Assembly (NCBI RefSeq): GCF_009902005.1
Contig: NZ_WUTT01000001.1
Location: 1,042,772 to 1,106,771 of the forward strand
Origin: Halomonas alimentaria
Lineage (GTDB): Bacteria > Pseudomonadota > Gammaproteobacteria > Pseudomonadales > Halomonadaceae
Length of the DNA: 64,000 bases
Reading direction: 5' to 3'
Both the position numbers and the translations under genes were made by a program. Of this stretch, positions 55,372-64,000 are shown in pieces (position 1 is the stretch's first letter; every line of letters begins with the position of its first letter). The notes beneath the pieces are model-generated. The model searched no databases and was not told the origin of the DNA. It worked only from the letters and a program-made list of their open reading frames with translations.

Positions 55372-55653
55372 TCAGAGCATCTCCCGGGTCGCCTCCATCA
55401 CCCGGCCATCCACGCTGCGCTGGATCTTGTCCTCGATCTCGCCGAGCAGCGCTTCCACCTTGGGGCCCTCGTTGGCCACCGCCACGAAGGTCCATTCGCT
55501 CGCCTCCAACCGGTCGTGTTCGCCGCTCTCGCAGACCGCCACCGCCGGGTTGCGCCCGAAGCGCTCGTGCAGGCCGCCCATGCGCTGGCGCTTCTCCTTC
55601 AGCGACCGGCAGCCGGGTAGCGAGATGTGCAGCGTGAGTATTCCCATATGCAT
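55372..55653 (-). CDS. DUF503 family protein (YlxP-like)
   Basis: 93 residues. MGILTLHISLPGCRSLKEKRQRM start, then AVAVCESGEHDRLEASEWTFVAVAN, the DUF503 pattern. Function unclear; YlxP in Bacillus is encoded with translation genes. The ATG eight bases after AGGAG is preferred over a GTG one codon upstream. Its 5' end and leader are repeated at 60835-60920. Confidence 0.85.
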   Translation of the reverse strand: MHMGILTLHISLPGCRSLKEKRQRMGGLHERFGRNPAVAVCESGEHDRLEASEWTFVAVANEGPKVEALLGEIEDKIQRSVDGRVMEATREML

Positions 55654-55901
55654 CACAACCTCTCCTCCGCTCTCGTGGCCTCGCCCTGGCGCCGGCCGTC
55701 GAGCGCCTCTGAATCGCCGTTGTCGATGGCCAAGAAGCGACTCCCGAAGGTGATCTGACTACCTCGAGTGTCTCCCCGTCACCAGGGGAGTGTATGGGGG
55801 CTCTTGCCTACGGGAAGAGGGGCAATCGAGGGGCAGTTAAGCCTTATGCCGCGAAGCCTGGGTGTTACCCACCCTGGCCGTTGAGATTATTCTCGGGCAG
55901 T

Positions 55902-57944
55902 ATGTCGTTAATGAAAACGAAGTCTAATTTAAAGGAGTCTGCTGCCGGCTCGCAGCTCCTTGGCATCCTATCACGCCCGCTTACCTTTCCCCTGATGACG
56001 CTGCGCGGACGCTTGCTGGTGGGTGCCGCGGTGCTATGGGGCGTGCTGTGCGTGACGCTGCTGACCCTCGGCTGGCAAGCGGGCCGTCACCTGGTGGATG
56101 AGACCAACCACCAGCATCTGCGCTACGAAGCCGAGCTGATCAGCAACACCATCACCAACCAGGTCGGCCTGCGACTGGAGGAGCTGGCGCAGCTGGCAAG
56201 CAGGATTCCCGAGCCGCGTGAGGGTGCCCTGGCCGACCAGCATGCCCACGCCCTGGCCCACCTCTTCGAAGGTCTCTCCCTCTTCGATCGCGACACTCGG
56301 GTGGTAGACGCCTGGCCTACCGGTGATGGCCGGGTGGGGGGCAGCTTTCCTGACCGGGAATATGCCCGTTTCATGCACGCCTTCCAGCGCCCGTATGTCA
56401 GCGAGCCCTTCGTGGGGCGCATCACCGGCCTGCCCCTGGTGATGATGCTGGTGCCGTTGCGAGACGACGAGGGACGCTACACCGGCTTCCTGGGAGGCCT
56501 GGTCAACATCAACGAGAGTCGACTCTTCAAGAGTTTCGAGCGGTTGCGCCTGGGCGAAGGTGGGTATGTCACCATTACCACCGCCACCGGCCAGCGGCTC
56601 TATCACCCGAACCAGCGGCAGGCCATCGTCGGCCTGCCCGATGACCTCCCCCCGGCGCTCGAGCTGGCGCTGTATGGCTGGGAGGGAGAGAGCGCCGGCC
56701 GCATGTCCTCCGGCGAGCCCCAACTGGTGGCGTATCGCCAGATCTGGCCGGCCGACTGGATCGTGGGCGTGCACCTGCCACAGTCGCAGGCCGAGGCGCC
56801 GCTGGTGGCCGGTATGCGGCGCATCTCCTTCTATGCCTGGGGGGCGCTGGCACTGGTGCTGCCCCTGGTGGGAGGCTTGATCTGGTTGACGCTGCGTCCC
56901 CTGTCCCGGCTGGCCGAGCAGGTCCGTGAGCTGCAGGATGAGCGGCGCTCTTTCGTGGAGATCCCGACACGCATGCCGGAGCTGCGCCGGGTCATCGATG
57001 TGATCAACGAGACCGAGCATGCACGGCGGGCCAGCCTGCGCGACCTGACGGAGCGCGAGGCCCTGCTGCGCGGCACCCTGGCCGCCTCGCCTCAGGGGAT
57101 GTTCGTGACGGATCCGCATGGGCGGGTGACCTTCATGAATGATGCCCTGTACACGCAGCTGGGGATCGATGACCCCCTCGATATGGATACCTGGAGCGAG
57201 CGGATCCATGCCGAGGATCGCCCGGCCGTGCTGGAGGCCTGGAATCAGAGCCTGGCTCGGCGCCGCGACTTCATGCGCCAGTTCCGCTTTTTGGATGCCG
57301 AAGGCGCTCCGCGCTGGCTGGACGTGCATGCCGGCGCGATTCAGGTCGAGGGCGAGTTCATCGGCATCGTCGGGGCGGTGCGCGACATCACCCAGCATCG
57401 TCATGACGACGCCCTGCGTCGCTGGGAGGCCGAGCACGACCCGCTCACCGGTCTGCTTAACCGACGTGGCCTGACACGCCGTCTGGAAGAGGCCCTGGTG
57501 GAGTGGCAGAAGGCCGGCACTCAGGCCGCGGTACTGCTCTTCGACCTCGATCACTTCAAGCCGATCAATGACCAGGGTGGGCACGCCCTGGGTGACCGCA
57601 TGCTGCAGCAGGTGGCGGACGCGGTGCGCAGCGTGGTGCGCAAAAGCGATCATGCCGCCCGCCAAGGGGGGGATGAGTTTGCCGTGCTGATCGGTGGCTG
57701 TAGCCCCGACCAGGCACTGGTGCTTGCCGAGGCGCTGCGAGACAGGATCGCCTCGAGTCCGGTGGAGCACGCGGGGAGGTGCTGGCAAGTCACCGCCAGC
57801 ATCGGCGTGAGTCACTTCCAGTCAGACGATGAGGAGATCGATGCCGTCCTCGACCGCGCCGATGCTGCCAGCTATCGGGCCAAGCATGGCGGTCGCGACA
57901 GGGTGGTGAGTGACGGCAGGGAGTTTGCAGCCCCTCCGGTCTAG
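55902..57944 (+). CDS. Membrane-bound diguanylate cyclase with Cache-type sensor and PAS domain
   Basis: 680 residues. TM1 near 40-60, a periplasmic Cache-like sensor (FDRDTRVVDAWPTG, DREYARFMHAF, GGYVTITTATGQRLYHPN), TM2 near 310-330, a HAMP-like stretch, a PAS domain (LAASPQGMFVTDPHGRVTFMN) and GGDEF (HDPLTGLLNRRGL, ARQGGDEFAVL at about 587-597). Makes c-di-GMP. The start is uncertain: an ATG at 55794 has a close AGGGGAG, and the N-terminal 70 codons are AT-rich and poorly conserved-looking. Confidence 0.88.
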   Translation: MSLMKTKSNLKESAAGSQLLGILSRPLTFPLMTLRGRLLVGAAVLWGVLCVTLLTLGWQAGRHLVDETNHQHLRYEAELISNTITNQVGLRLEELAQLASRIPEPREGALADQHAHALAHLFEGLSLFDRDTRVVDAWPTGDGRVGGSFPDREYARFMHAFQRPYVSEPFVGRITGLPLVMMLVPLRDDEGRYTGFLGGLVNINESRLFKSFERLRLGEGGYVTITTATGQRLYHPNQRQAIVGLPDDLPPALELALYGWEGESAGRMSSGEPQLVAYRQIWPADWIVGVHLPQSQAEAPLVAGMRRISFYAWGALALVLPLVGGLIWLTLRPLSRLAEQVRELQDERRSFVEIPTRMPELRRVIDVINETEHARRASLRDLTEREALLRGTLAASPQGMFVTDPHGRVTFMNDALYTQLGIDDPLDMDTWSERIHAEDRPAVLEAWNQSLARRRDFMRQFRFLDAEGAPRWLDVHAGAIQVEGEFIGIVGAVRDITQHRHDDALRRWEAEHDPLTGLLNRRGLTRRLEEALVEWQKAGTQAAVLLFDLDHFKPINDQGGHALGDRMLQQVADAVRSVVRKSDHAARQGGDEFAVLIGGCSPDQALVLAEALRDRIASSPVEHAGRCWQVTASIGVSHFQSDDEEIDAVLDRADAASYRAKHGGRDRVVSDGREFAAPPV

Positions 57945-57968
57945 CGGCCGCGTCAGGGGGGATGCCGG

Positions 57969-57995
57969 CACCTGTTGGCCGGGAACCGGCCGGTG
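57969..57995. terminator. Hairpin between the convergent c-di-GMP genes
   Basis: GGCCGG-GAA-CCGGCC core with an outer CACC/GGTG pairing, located between the stop of the GGDEF gene and the restored end of the opposing GGDEF-EAL gene. Confidence 0.45.
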
Positions 57996-58012
57996 AGCGG
58001 CATGGCAGGCCA

Positions 58013-58186
58013 TCATCTCTGGAGATCGGGCAGTCGGTCCGGCAGCGTCGCAAGCGCCTCCCAGGGCATGGGCCTGGCGAACCGGTAGCCCTGCAGCAGG
58101 TCACACTCGCGCCGTATCAGCTCCTCCTGCTGCTCGCGTCCCTCGATGCCCTCGGCAACCACCACCAGCCCCAGGTGATGGTTGCC
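58013..58186 (-). pseudogene. Out-of-frame C-terminal part of the EAL domain
   Basis: The frame that continues the EAL domain after a single-base loss near 58180 (GCAACCAT where GCAAACCAT would keep frame). It encodes about 57 residues with LVVVAEGIEG and LLQGYRF and ends with TGA at 58013-58015. Confidence 0.8.
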
Positions 58187-60591
58187 ATGGTGATGATGCC
58201 CTGAACGATGGCGACATTGTGGCGGTTGGTACGGATGTCCTGGACGAAGGCGCGATCCAGCTTGACCTTGTGGATCGGCAGGTCACGCAGGTAACTGAGG
58301 CTGGAGAAGCCGGTGCCGAAGTCATCGATGGCCACCTTGACGTTCATGCGGCGCAGGGTGTCGATCATCTCGATGGCCTGTTCGGCGCCGTCCAGCAGGA
58401 TACTCTCCGTCACCTCCAGCTCGAGCAGCTCGGGCGGCAGCCCCGTCGCATCGAGAATGGCCTGCACCTCGTCGAGGAAGCCGTCGCGGCGGAATTGCAG
58501 TGACGAGATATTGACCGCTACTGGATACACCCGCTCGCCCCGGGCGCGCATGGCGGCAAGCTGCTCACAGGCCTGCTGGAGTACCCAGCGGCCCAGAGGA
58601 ATGATCTGCCCGGTCTGCTCTGCCATGGGAATGAAGATGCCGGGGGACACCATTCCCTGAGTGGGGTGGTGCCAGCGGATCAGCGCTTCGACGCTGCAGA
58701 TGCGTCCCGTAATGGCCTCGACGATGGGCTGGTAGTAGAGCTCGAACTGGTTCTCATGCAGGGCGGCGTGAAGGTCATGACGTAACAGCACATGCTCACC
58801 GACGTCCTGCTTTCTCTCTCTCCGATACCACTGCCAGGTATTGCGCCCCTGGCGCTTCGCCGCTTCCAGGGCCAGGTCGGCATGCTGCAGCAGCTCATGC
58901 GTCTGCTGGATCGCCTCGTCGCTGCAGGCGACCCCGATGCTGGTACTGACATGCAGTGTACGGCCGTCGATGTCGAAGGCGTCATCGAAGGCCGCGAGGA
59001 TGCGCTCGGCAGCGAGCGCGACCTCGTCGCGTGAGGCGACGTCGGGCATCAGGAAGGCGAACTCGTCGCCGGTGAGGCGGGCCAGCGTGTCCCGGGGGCC
59101 AAGCAGCCGTTGCAGACGCTCGGCGATGGCCGCCAACTGGCGGTTGCCCACCCGATACCCCAGGCCTTCATTGATGGCCTTGAAGCCGTCCAGGTCGAGG
59201 TACAGCACGGCCAGCAGGCGCTGGTTCTGCCGACTCCAGCGGAGGTCTTGCTCCAGACGATCGTCCAGGGCCGTTCGATTGGGCAGGCCGGTGAGCAGGT
59301 CATGGGTGGCCTGGTAGGCGATCTGGGCCTCCTGAGTGCGTTCCAGGGTGATGTCCTGCTGGGTGCCGATGAAGTGGGTGCAGTGGCCTGCCGCGTCGAT
59401 GACCGGGCTGATCGACAGGCGGTTCCAGAAGGCGGTGCCGTCCTTGCGGTAATTGAGCAGTGTGACCTGCACCTCGCGATGCTGGCTAAGGGCGAGACGG
59501 ATGGTGGCGACCGTCGTGGGGTGGGTGTCTGCGCCCTGCAGGAAGCGACAGTTGCGGCCGAGAATCTCGCCGGTGGCATAGCCCGACAAGCGGCAGAAGG
59601 CCTCATTGGCATAGACGACAGGCAGGTCGGGCTGGCTGGCATCGGCCATGAGGATGCCGTTAGGGCTGGCCTCGATGCCCCGTTGCAACAGATGCCGTTC
59701 GGCCTCCTGGTGCTTGCGTTGCGTGATGTCCTGGCAGATGCCATAGACGCCGACGACCTCACCTTCGACGGTTACCGGGAAGTTGGTGACCTCCAGGTGG
59801 TAAGCGTGGCCGTCGGCATGCGTACCCATCGTCTCGTAGTGGCGTGAGGCCCCGGCGCGGGCGGCATCGAAGGCGGCCTGGGTCAGCTCCCGATAACCGG
59901 GGGCGATGAAGTCGTTGAAGTGGCGGCCTACCAGGCGTGGCTCGGGGTACCCGGTGATCTGCTCCAGGGCGGCATTCCCGCGCAGGAAGCGGCCCTCGAG
60001 GTCGAATGCGTAGACCCCCGCCGGATGGTTCACGAACAGCGAGCGATGCCACTTGGCCAGCTTCTGGTGACGACGGCTGTTGCGGTGCTTGATGATAGCC
60101 AGGGCGACCAGGCTGGCCGCCTGGCGCAGTCGCCGCAGGCTCATCTCAGTAGGCGCGGCGGGCTGACGGTAATAGATGCCGAAGGTGCCCAGTAGCTCAC
60201 CCTGGGAGGTGATCACCGGGCTTGACCAGCAGGCGCGCAGACCCTCGGTCAGGGCCGCATTGCGCAGAGGCTCCCACAGCGAGTCCGTGCGGATGTCCTC
60301 GCTGATCACCTGGTGACGCAGGTAGGCCGCCGCCCCAAAGGACGCCGCCTCGGCCGGGCCGATTCGAACATCCTGAAGCCGTTCGTGGTAGGCCTGGGAG
60401 AAGTGGTGGCTGGGATACAGGCTGAGGGAGCGTCGCTTTGGATCGAAACGCATGAAGGCCACGACGGCCCCGGTCAGCTGTAGGCTGATCCAATGGGCGA
60501 TCGCCTCCAGCGTGCTCTCCAGGGGCGCCTGCTCGGCGATCCGCTCGTGAATCTCCTGCTGCGCTTCCAACAGGACGAGATCGTCGGTCAC
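58117..60591 (-). CDS. GAF-PAS-PAS-GGDEF-EAL protein with a frameshifted EAL C-terminus
   Basis: 824 residues from a GTG with a GGGGAG ribosome binding site. GAF (about 10-160), PAS1 (VNHPAGVYAFD), PAS2 (EASPNGILMAD, LOV-like GRNCRFLQG), GGDEF with RLTGDEFAF, and EAL with VEALIRWHHP and DDFGTGFSSLSYL. After GIITMA the frame shifts by one base and ends in an unrelated tail; in the other frame HHLGLVVVAEGIEGRE...LLQGYRFARPMP continues to 58013. The lost part carries the AEG glutamate and QGY motif that c-di-GMP hydrolysis needs. Convergent with the other GGDEF gene. Confidence 0.88.
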   Translation of the reverse strand: MTDDLVLLEAQQEIHERIAEQAPLESTLEAIAHWISLQLTGAVVAFMRFDPKRRSLSLYPSHHFSQAYHERLQDVRIGPAEAASFGAAAYLRHQVISEDIRTDSLWEPLRNAALTEGLRACWSSPVITSQGELLGTFGIYYRQPAAPTEMSLRRLRQAASLVALAIIKHRNSRRHQKLAKWHRSLFVNHPAGVYAFDLEGRFLRGNAALEQITGYPEPRLVGRHFNDFIAPGYRELTQAAFDAARAGASRHYETMGTHADGHAYHLEVTNFPVTVEGEVVGVYGICQDITQRKHQEAERHLLQRGIEASPNGILMADASQPDLPVVYANEAFCRLSGYATGEILGRNCRFLQGADTHPTTVATIRLALSQHREVQVTLLNYRKDGTAFWNRLSISPVIDAAGHCTHFIGTQQDITLERTQEAQIAYQATHDLLTGLPNRTALDDRLEQDLRWSRQNQRLLAVLYLDLDGFKAINEGLGYRVGNRQLAAIAERLQRLLGPRDTLARLTGDEFAFLMPDVASRDEVALAAERILAAFDDAFDIDGRTLHVSTSIGVACSDEAIQQTHELLQHADLALEAAKRQGRNTWQWYRRERKQDVGEHVLLRHDLHAALHENQFELYYQPIVEAITGRICSVEALIRWHHPTQGMVSPGIFIPMAEQTGQIIPLGRWVLQQACEQLAAMRARGERVYPVAVNISSLQFRRDGFLDEVQAILDATGLPPELLELEVTESILLDGAEQAIEMIDTLRRMNVKVAIDDFGTGFSSLSYLRDLPIHKVKLDRAFVQDIRTNRHNVAIVQGIITMATITWGWWWLPRASRDASSRRS

Positions 60592-60691
60592 GGACGTCTC
60601 CCCATGATGACTTTCCTTTGACGTTGTTCGGTGGCAGCTGAGCTCTCCGAACACTCAACCAGAGACCAACCGGCCGGGCAAGCGCGCCGCA

Positions 60692-60868
60692 TCAGAGAAT
60701 TAGAGATATTGGATATTTTGATATGCCGACCAGCCTGGTGGTAATGGCCAATAGCGCGACTCCGCCCTCGAGGGCGCGCGATATGGCCCTCGGCCGGCGG
60801 CTTCGGGGTATCGATGGCGAAGGGGGGGGCGCCAGCGAGATGTGCAGGGTGAGGATTCCCATGTGCAT
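60692..60868 (-). pseudogene. Duplicated 5' fragment of a DUF503 gene
   Basis: The minus strand starts MHMGILTLHISL, identical to the DUF503 gene at 55372-55653, with its ribosome binding site (AAGGAG) and about 45 bp of similar leader, but diverges after 12 residues into unrelated sequence. Nucleotide similarity to 55618-55700 is about 80 percent, so the duplication is old or came from a relative. The rest of the 500-bp gap between the EAL protein and the NERD gene shows nothing else. Confidence 0.7.
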
Positions 60869-61087
60869 CACAGCGTCTCCTTTGCTCTCGTGGCATCGCC
60901 TTGGTGCCGGCGGTAGGCCGTCTGCAACCCATGGCGTAAGCGAAAAACGACACTGACTTGTAAGCTTTTTCCCACTGGTGCTCAAGGGACTTAGGTGCCA
61001 GGCTGTTTGGTTACAGAATGTTGCCGGACCTGACCGTGAAATAACGGCAGGCCAGAGCAACCAGTGAAAGTCACGCAGGGAACCCCG

Positions 61088-62113
61088 ATGATCCTCAAGG
61101 AAAAGGACGCCTATAGCGGCACTGATGAGCGCGGCTACTACGGCCACAAGCAGGAGCAGGACGTGGCCTTCCATCTGCGCCGCGAGTTCGGCGACAGCGA
61201 GCAGGTCCGCATCATCCATGACCTGGTGATCGAGCACGGCGGCGAGCGCGCCCAGATCGACCACCTGGTGATCCACCCTTACGGCTTCATCATCATCGAA
61301 TCGAAGAGCATCGTCGGCGAGGTTCAGGTCAACGCCGAGGGGGAGTGGTCGAGAAGCTATCAGGGAAAATGGATGGGCATGCCGTCGCCCATTCGCCAGG
61401 CGGAGTTGCAAAAGCAGGTCCTCCACCGTCTGATCAGAGCTAATGTGGAGCATCTGCTCGGCAAGATCTTAGGTGTGCAATCGAAAGTAGGCGGCCGTGA
61501 CTGGCAAACGCTATGCGCCGTTTCCAGTACCGCGATATTGCATCGCGAGAAGATGCCGAAATCCGTTGCTCGCAAGGTCGTGAAGACGGAGTTCGTGGCC
61601 AAGAAAGTCCGGGATCTTGTGGGTAACATCGTTACGGAGTATCTCAAGGCAAAGCCCCGCTTCTCCTTGCAGGAACTCGAGAACCTCGGCGCCTTTCTTG
61701 TGGAACATACCCATGCGCTGCAGGCGGAATCGGAGAAGCCAGCACACGTCACGCCGACTCAGGAGCCAGCCCCTGATGCTGCCCTCGTCAGCGAGCCCGC
61801 GCCACAAAGCTATGTGGCGACTGATGCCGAGCGTGTCGCCTCAGAGCCCGCTATAGACACGGGAGCCACCACTGAAAAAATGCTGACCTGCAAGCAGTGT
61901 GGCGAGGCCGACAACCTGGTCGGCATGTATGGCCAGTACGGTTACTATGTAAAGTGTGGCAGCTGCAGCACCAATACGTCGATGAAACAGCCGTGCCCTG
62001 TCTGTGGTTGGAAGAGCATCAAGGTCTCCAAGGACGGCCTGAGCTATACGGCGACATGCCGGAAGTGCGATCACCAGTATCTGGTTTTCCGGCAGAGAGA
62101 GGGGGAGGTGTAA
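61088..62113 (+). CDS. NERD domain protein with C-terminal zinc ribbons
   Basis: 341 residues. NERD (nuclease-related) domain at about 20-140 with the restriction-endonuclease-like core QIDHLVIHPYGFIIIESKS: Asp58, Glu71, Lys73. A long linker rich in Pro, Ala and Glu, then zinc-binding pairs CKQCG (about 268), CGSC, CPVCG and CRKC. Looks like a DNA-acting or topology-linked nuclease that recognises nucleic acid through the ribbons. ATG after AGGGA is preferred to GTG at 61064. GC falls in the second half of the gene. Confidence 0.85.
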   Translation: MILKEKDAYSGTDERGYYGHKQEQDVAFHLRREFGDSEQVRIIHDLVIEHGGERAQIDHLVIHPYGFIIIESKSIVGEVQVNAEGEWSRSYQGKWMGMPSPIRQAELQKQVLHRLIRANVEHLLGKILGVQSKVGGRDWQTLCAVSSTAILHREKMPKSVARKVVKTEFVAKKVRDLVGNIVTEYLKAKPRFSLQELENLGAFLVEHTHALQAESEKPAHVTPTQEPAPDAALVSEPAPQSYVATDAERVASEPAIDTGATTEKMLTCKQCGEADNLVGMYGQYGYYVKCGSCSTNTSMKQPCPVCGWKSIKVSKDGLSYTATCRKCDHQYLVFRQREGEV

Positions 62114-62319
62114 TGGCGGATATCGACCCAAAGCGGCCCTGCCGAAAAATACAACAGGCGCGCGGATTTTGTTATGTGCTTAGGAAATAGTCTGCTTTCG
62201 ATCTCAACGTTCCGAATGCTGCAAGAAGTTATAATGGTGGCTTTTATAGATAGTTGTCGACTCGCATATTGACCTTATTGAACATATGTTTAAGAAAGTA
62301 TTTTTATTGGGGAGGGTTT
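62114..62319. other. AT-rich intergenic region before the OLD-type gene
   Basis: About 206 bp of AT-rich DNA (for example 62270-62310) unlike the rest of the window, probably holding the promoter of the OLD-family gene and marking the edge of transferred DNA. No repeat or attachment site was identified. Confidence 0.5.
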
Positions 62320-63972
62320 ATGAGGTTAGAGGAATTTTGTGTCTCGAATTATCGGAACATCATTGATTCCGGATGGATCAAGGCAACAGACGTCACAGCG
62401 ATCGTCGGGCAAAACGAAGCGGGTAAAAGTAACCTTTTTGAGGCGCTGTATTGTCTGCATTCCTTCGTTGAAACCCGGTACAACCCAGACGAGGACTGGC
62501 CGGTTGACGACTGGAAGGGAAAAAAGAATGCAAATGGAAAGCCGGTATCCCAAGCCTACTTTGAGTTTGATGAAGGTGAAGCCGAAGCTTTGTTTGAGTT
62601 TGCGGCGGAAGAAAAAACCGATGAAGATGACAGTGAGCTAGAGGCAAAAATCACTACGCCACCAGTTGGTATTCGTCTATTTGCTAGTCGTTGCTATGGG
62701 TACCTTACCGGCTTTTACTTGCGCGATAGAGAGGGCAACGCGATTGCAGCTGAAGACTTAGGCCTTTCCCAAGGCAAAGTATCGGAATGGGCTAGAGAGC
62801 ACGTTCCGCGCTTTGTGCTCATTCAGGACTACGAATTCTCCGGGGCGCAGGTTGAGCTGAATGACTTAAAGAGTCGCTTAGACAAAGCGGGTGGCAAGCG
62901 CCATAAACTCTCAACCGAAGATCAGACGATCCTGATTGTACTCGACCTTGCTGAGATTGATCTCGATGACTTCGTCGAGAAAGGTAGCAGCGCTGAGGGT
63001 CGGACACTGCGCCAGTTCGATAAGCGTGCGGCATCTGCCTACCTGACTCAACAGTTTCAGAAATTGTGGAAGCAGAAGAAAGTAAAATTCGATATCGATG
63101 TAGATGGCCCAACACTCAACATCTTCGCTGAGGATGAAGCGATCGGCTTTCCGGTTCGCCTGCAGCGGCGCTCAACTGGGTTCCGCTGGTACGTCTCTTT
63201 CGCGTGGAAGTTCACCCATGCCTCCGAGGGTGACTTTGAGAACTGCACACTCTTATTGGAAGAGCCAGGCATCCACCTTCACTATAGCGGGCAACGCGAC
63301 CTTTTGGGTGTGTTTGAAGACCTATCAGAAACCAACACGGTGATGTATACCACTCACCTGTCATCAATGGTCGACCAAGCGAATCCAGAGCGAGTGCGCA
63401 TCATCGAAACCGACAGCAGCCATCATCTGCGGGTTACGCATGGCGTAGTGAGCAGTCAGTCGGCTCCAATGGCGGTTATCGAAAGTGCTCTCGGTCTCAC
63501 CCCCGACCTTTCCGGAATGCTTGGTAACCGTAAGGTGCTTATTGTAGAGGGAGGAACTGATGCGTTGATATTAAGCAAGCTTTCAGGCTTGCTGACTAAA
63601 AGCGACAAAGTTGGCATGTCAGATCATATATATATATGGCCCGCACAGACCTCAACTAAAGCGCCGATGTATGCGGCGTTCGCGATCGGTCAGCGGTGGG
63701 ATGCCGGAGTGTTGCTCGACACCGATGAAGCTGGCCACCAAGCTCACAAGAAGATCAAAGATATGAATCTGAAAGACTACGCCGATCAGACTGGTCACGA
63801 ATTTAGGGTGTTAATGCTTGACAAGGCAGCAGGTGTGAAGAAAACCGACGTCGCGATCGAAGACCTGTTTCCGGACGAATGGTTTCTTGAGTGCGTGAAT
63901 CGCGCTTACGGCCTAGCACTAAGGCTAGTGTGGTGTCTCACAAGTAAGTACTATAAATATAGTCTATCCTGA
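62320..63972 (+). CDS. OLD-family ATPase with TOPRIM domain (candidate defence nuclease)
   Basis: 550 residues. ABC-type Walker A GQNEAGKSN (30-38), Walker B LLLEEPGIHLH (about 310), and a C-terminal TOPRIM with VLIVEGGTDAL (about 406-416) and LLDTDEAGH (about 466), all key acidic residues present. The layout matches OLD nucleases, including class 2 OLD proteins such as Gabija GajA. GC content is clearly lower than in the window core. GGGGAGGG ribosome binding site. The last 20 residues look atypical and the partner gene, if any, lies outside the window. Confidence 0.85.
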   Translation: MRLEEFCVSNYRNIIDSGWIKATDVTAIVGQNEAGKSNLFEALYCLHSFVETRYNPDEDWPVDDWKGKKNANGKPVSQAYFEFDEGEAEALFEFAAEEKTDEDDSELEAKITTPPVGIRLFASRCYGYLTGFYLRDREGNAIAAEDLGLSQGKVSEWAREHVPRFVLIQDYEFSGAQVELNDLKSRLDKAGGKRHKLSTEDQTILIVLDLAEIDLDDFVEKGSSAEGRTLRQFDKRAASAYLTQQFQKLWKQKKVKFDIDVDGPTLNIFAEDEAIGFPVRLQRRSTGFRWYVSFAWKFTHASEGDFENCTLLLEEPGIHLHYSGQRDLLGVFEDLSETNTVMYTTHLSSMVDQANPERVRIIETDSSHHLRVTHGVVSSQSAPMAVIESALGLTPDLSGMLGNRKVLIVEGGTDALILSKLSGLLTKSDKVGMSDHIYIWPAQTSTKAPMYAAFAIGQRWDAGVLLDTDEAGHQAHKKIKDMNLKDYADQTGHEFRVLMLDKAAGVKKTDVAIEDLFPDEWFLECVNRAYGLALRLVWCLTSKYYKYSLS

Positions 63973-64000
63973 TACCTGAATTCCGCACCATTGCTGGAGG

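Overview
The window is high-GC DNA with dense, tightly packed operons. Gene content and order (nrdR-ribD-ribBX-ribH-nusB-thiL-pgpA, nudE/yrfG/hslR, ybbAP next to tesA) fit a gammaproteobacterium. The protein sequences look like those of the Halomonadaceae (Halomonas-like), but that placement is a judgement from memory of the families and not a search result. No rRNA, tRNA, CRISPR array, complete insertion sequence or replication origin was seen.

Layout. (1) 1-10.3 kb: the start of a TesA-type lysophospholipase, a divergent YbbA/YbbP ABC exporter, a double-domain PPK2 kinase, an unknown exported protein, glyA, a beta-CASP metallo-hydrolase and an SBF/ACR3-like carrier. (2) 10.3-24.3 kb: an ankyrin protein, then a long block for sulfane sulfur and thiosulfate. 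It holds an exported rhodanese, an exported DsrE-like protein, a DUF2892 membrane peptide, two ETHE1/Blh-type metallo-beta-lactamase proteins, a TIGR01244 protein, a SulP carrier, a YeeE/YedE pair, a two-component system and a TsdB-TsdA-like thiosulfate dehydrogenase pair. Behind it lie periplasmic DsbG, TlpA and PCu(A)C proteins. A perfect FNR/Anr-type box precedes the rhodanese gene. (3) 24.3-29.9 kb: riboflavin, nusB, thiL and pgpA operon, in which the RibBA-like protein has lost the GTP cyclohydrolase II zinc cysteines. (4) 29.9-49.1 kb: DUF945 protein, a Lon paralogue, thiBPQ, ilvD, an oxidoreductase, nudE, yrfG-hslR, a YaiI protein with a duplicated decayed tail, a DeaD-type helicase, EamA transporter, amidotransferase, argE-like hydrolase and an old yellow enzyme.

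(5) 49.1-64 kb is accessory in character: a RhuM-Fic protein translationally coupled to a PhzF protein and a small membrane protein, a chromosomal ccdAB pair with a clear operator, a short-chain dehydrogenase broken by an out-of-frame deletion, a DUF503 gene whose 5' end recurs 5 kb away, two c-di-GMP proteins (one with a frameshift inside its EAL domain), and finally a NERD nuclease-like protein with zinc ribbons followed by a lower-GC OLD-family ATPase/TOPRIM protein that is a candidate defence gene at the window edge.

How the parts may work together: in region 2 the periplasmic enzymes would handle thiosulfate and sulfane sulfur, TsdA would pass electrons to TsdB, YeeE/YedE and SulP would move sulfur anions across the membrane, and the cytoplasmic metallo-hydrolases would oxidise persulfides. 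This is inferred from families and gene order. Region 5 is the best place to look for an undescribed system: the Fic-PhzF-membrane protein operon and the NERD/OLD pair.
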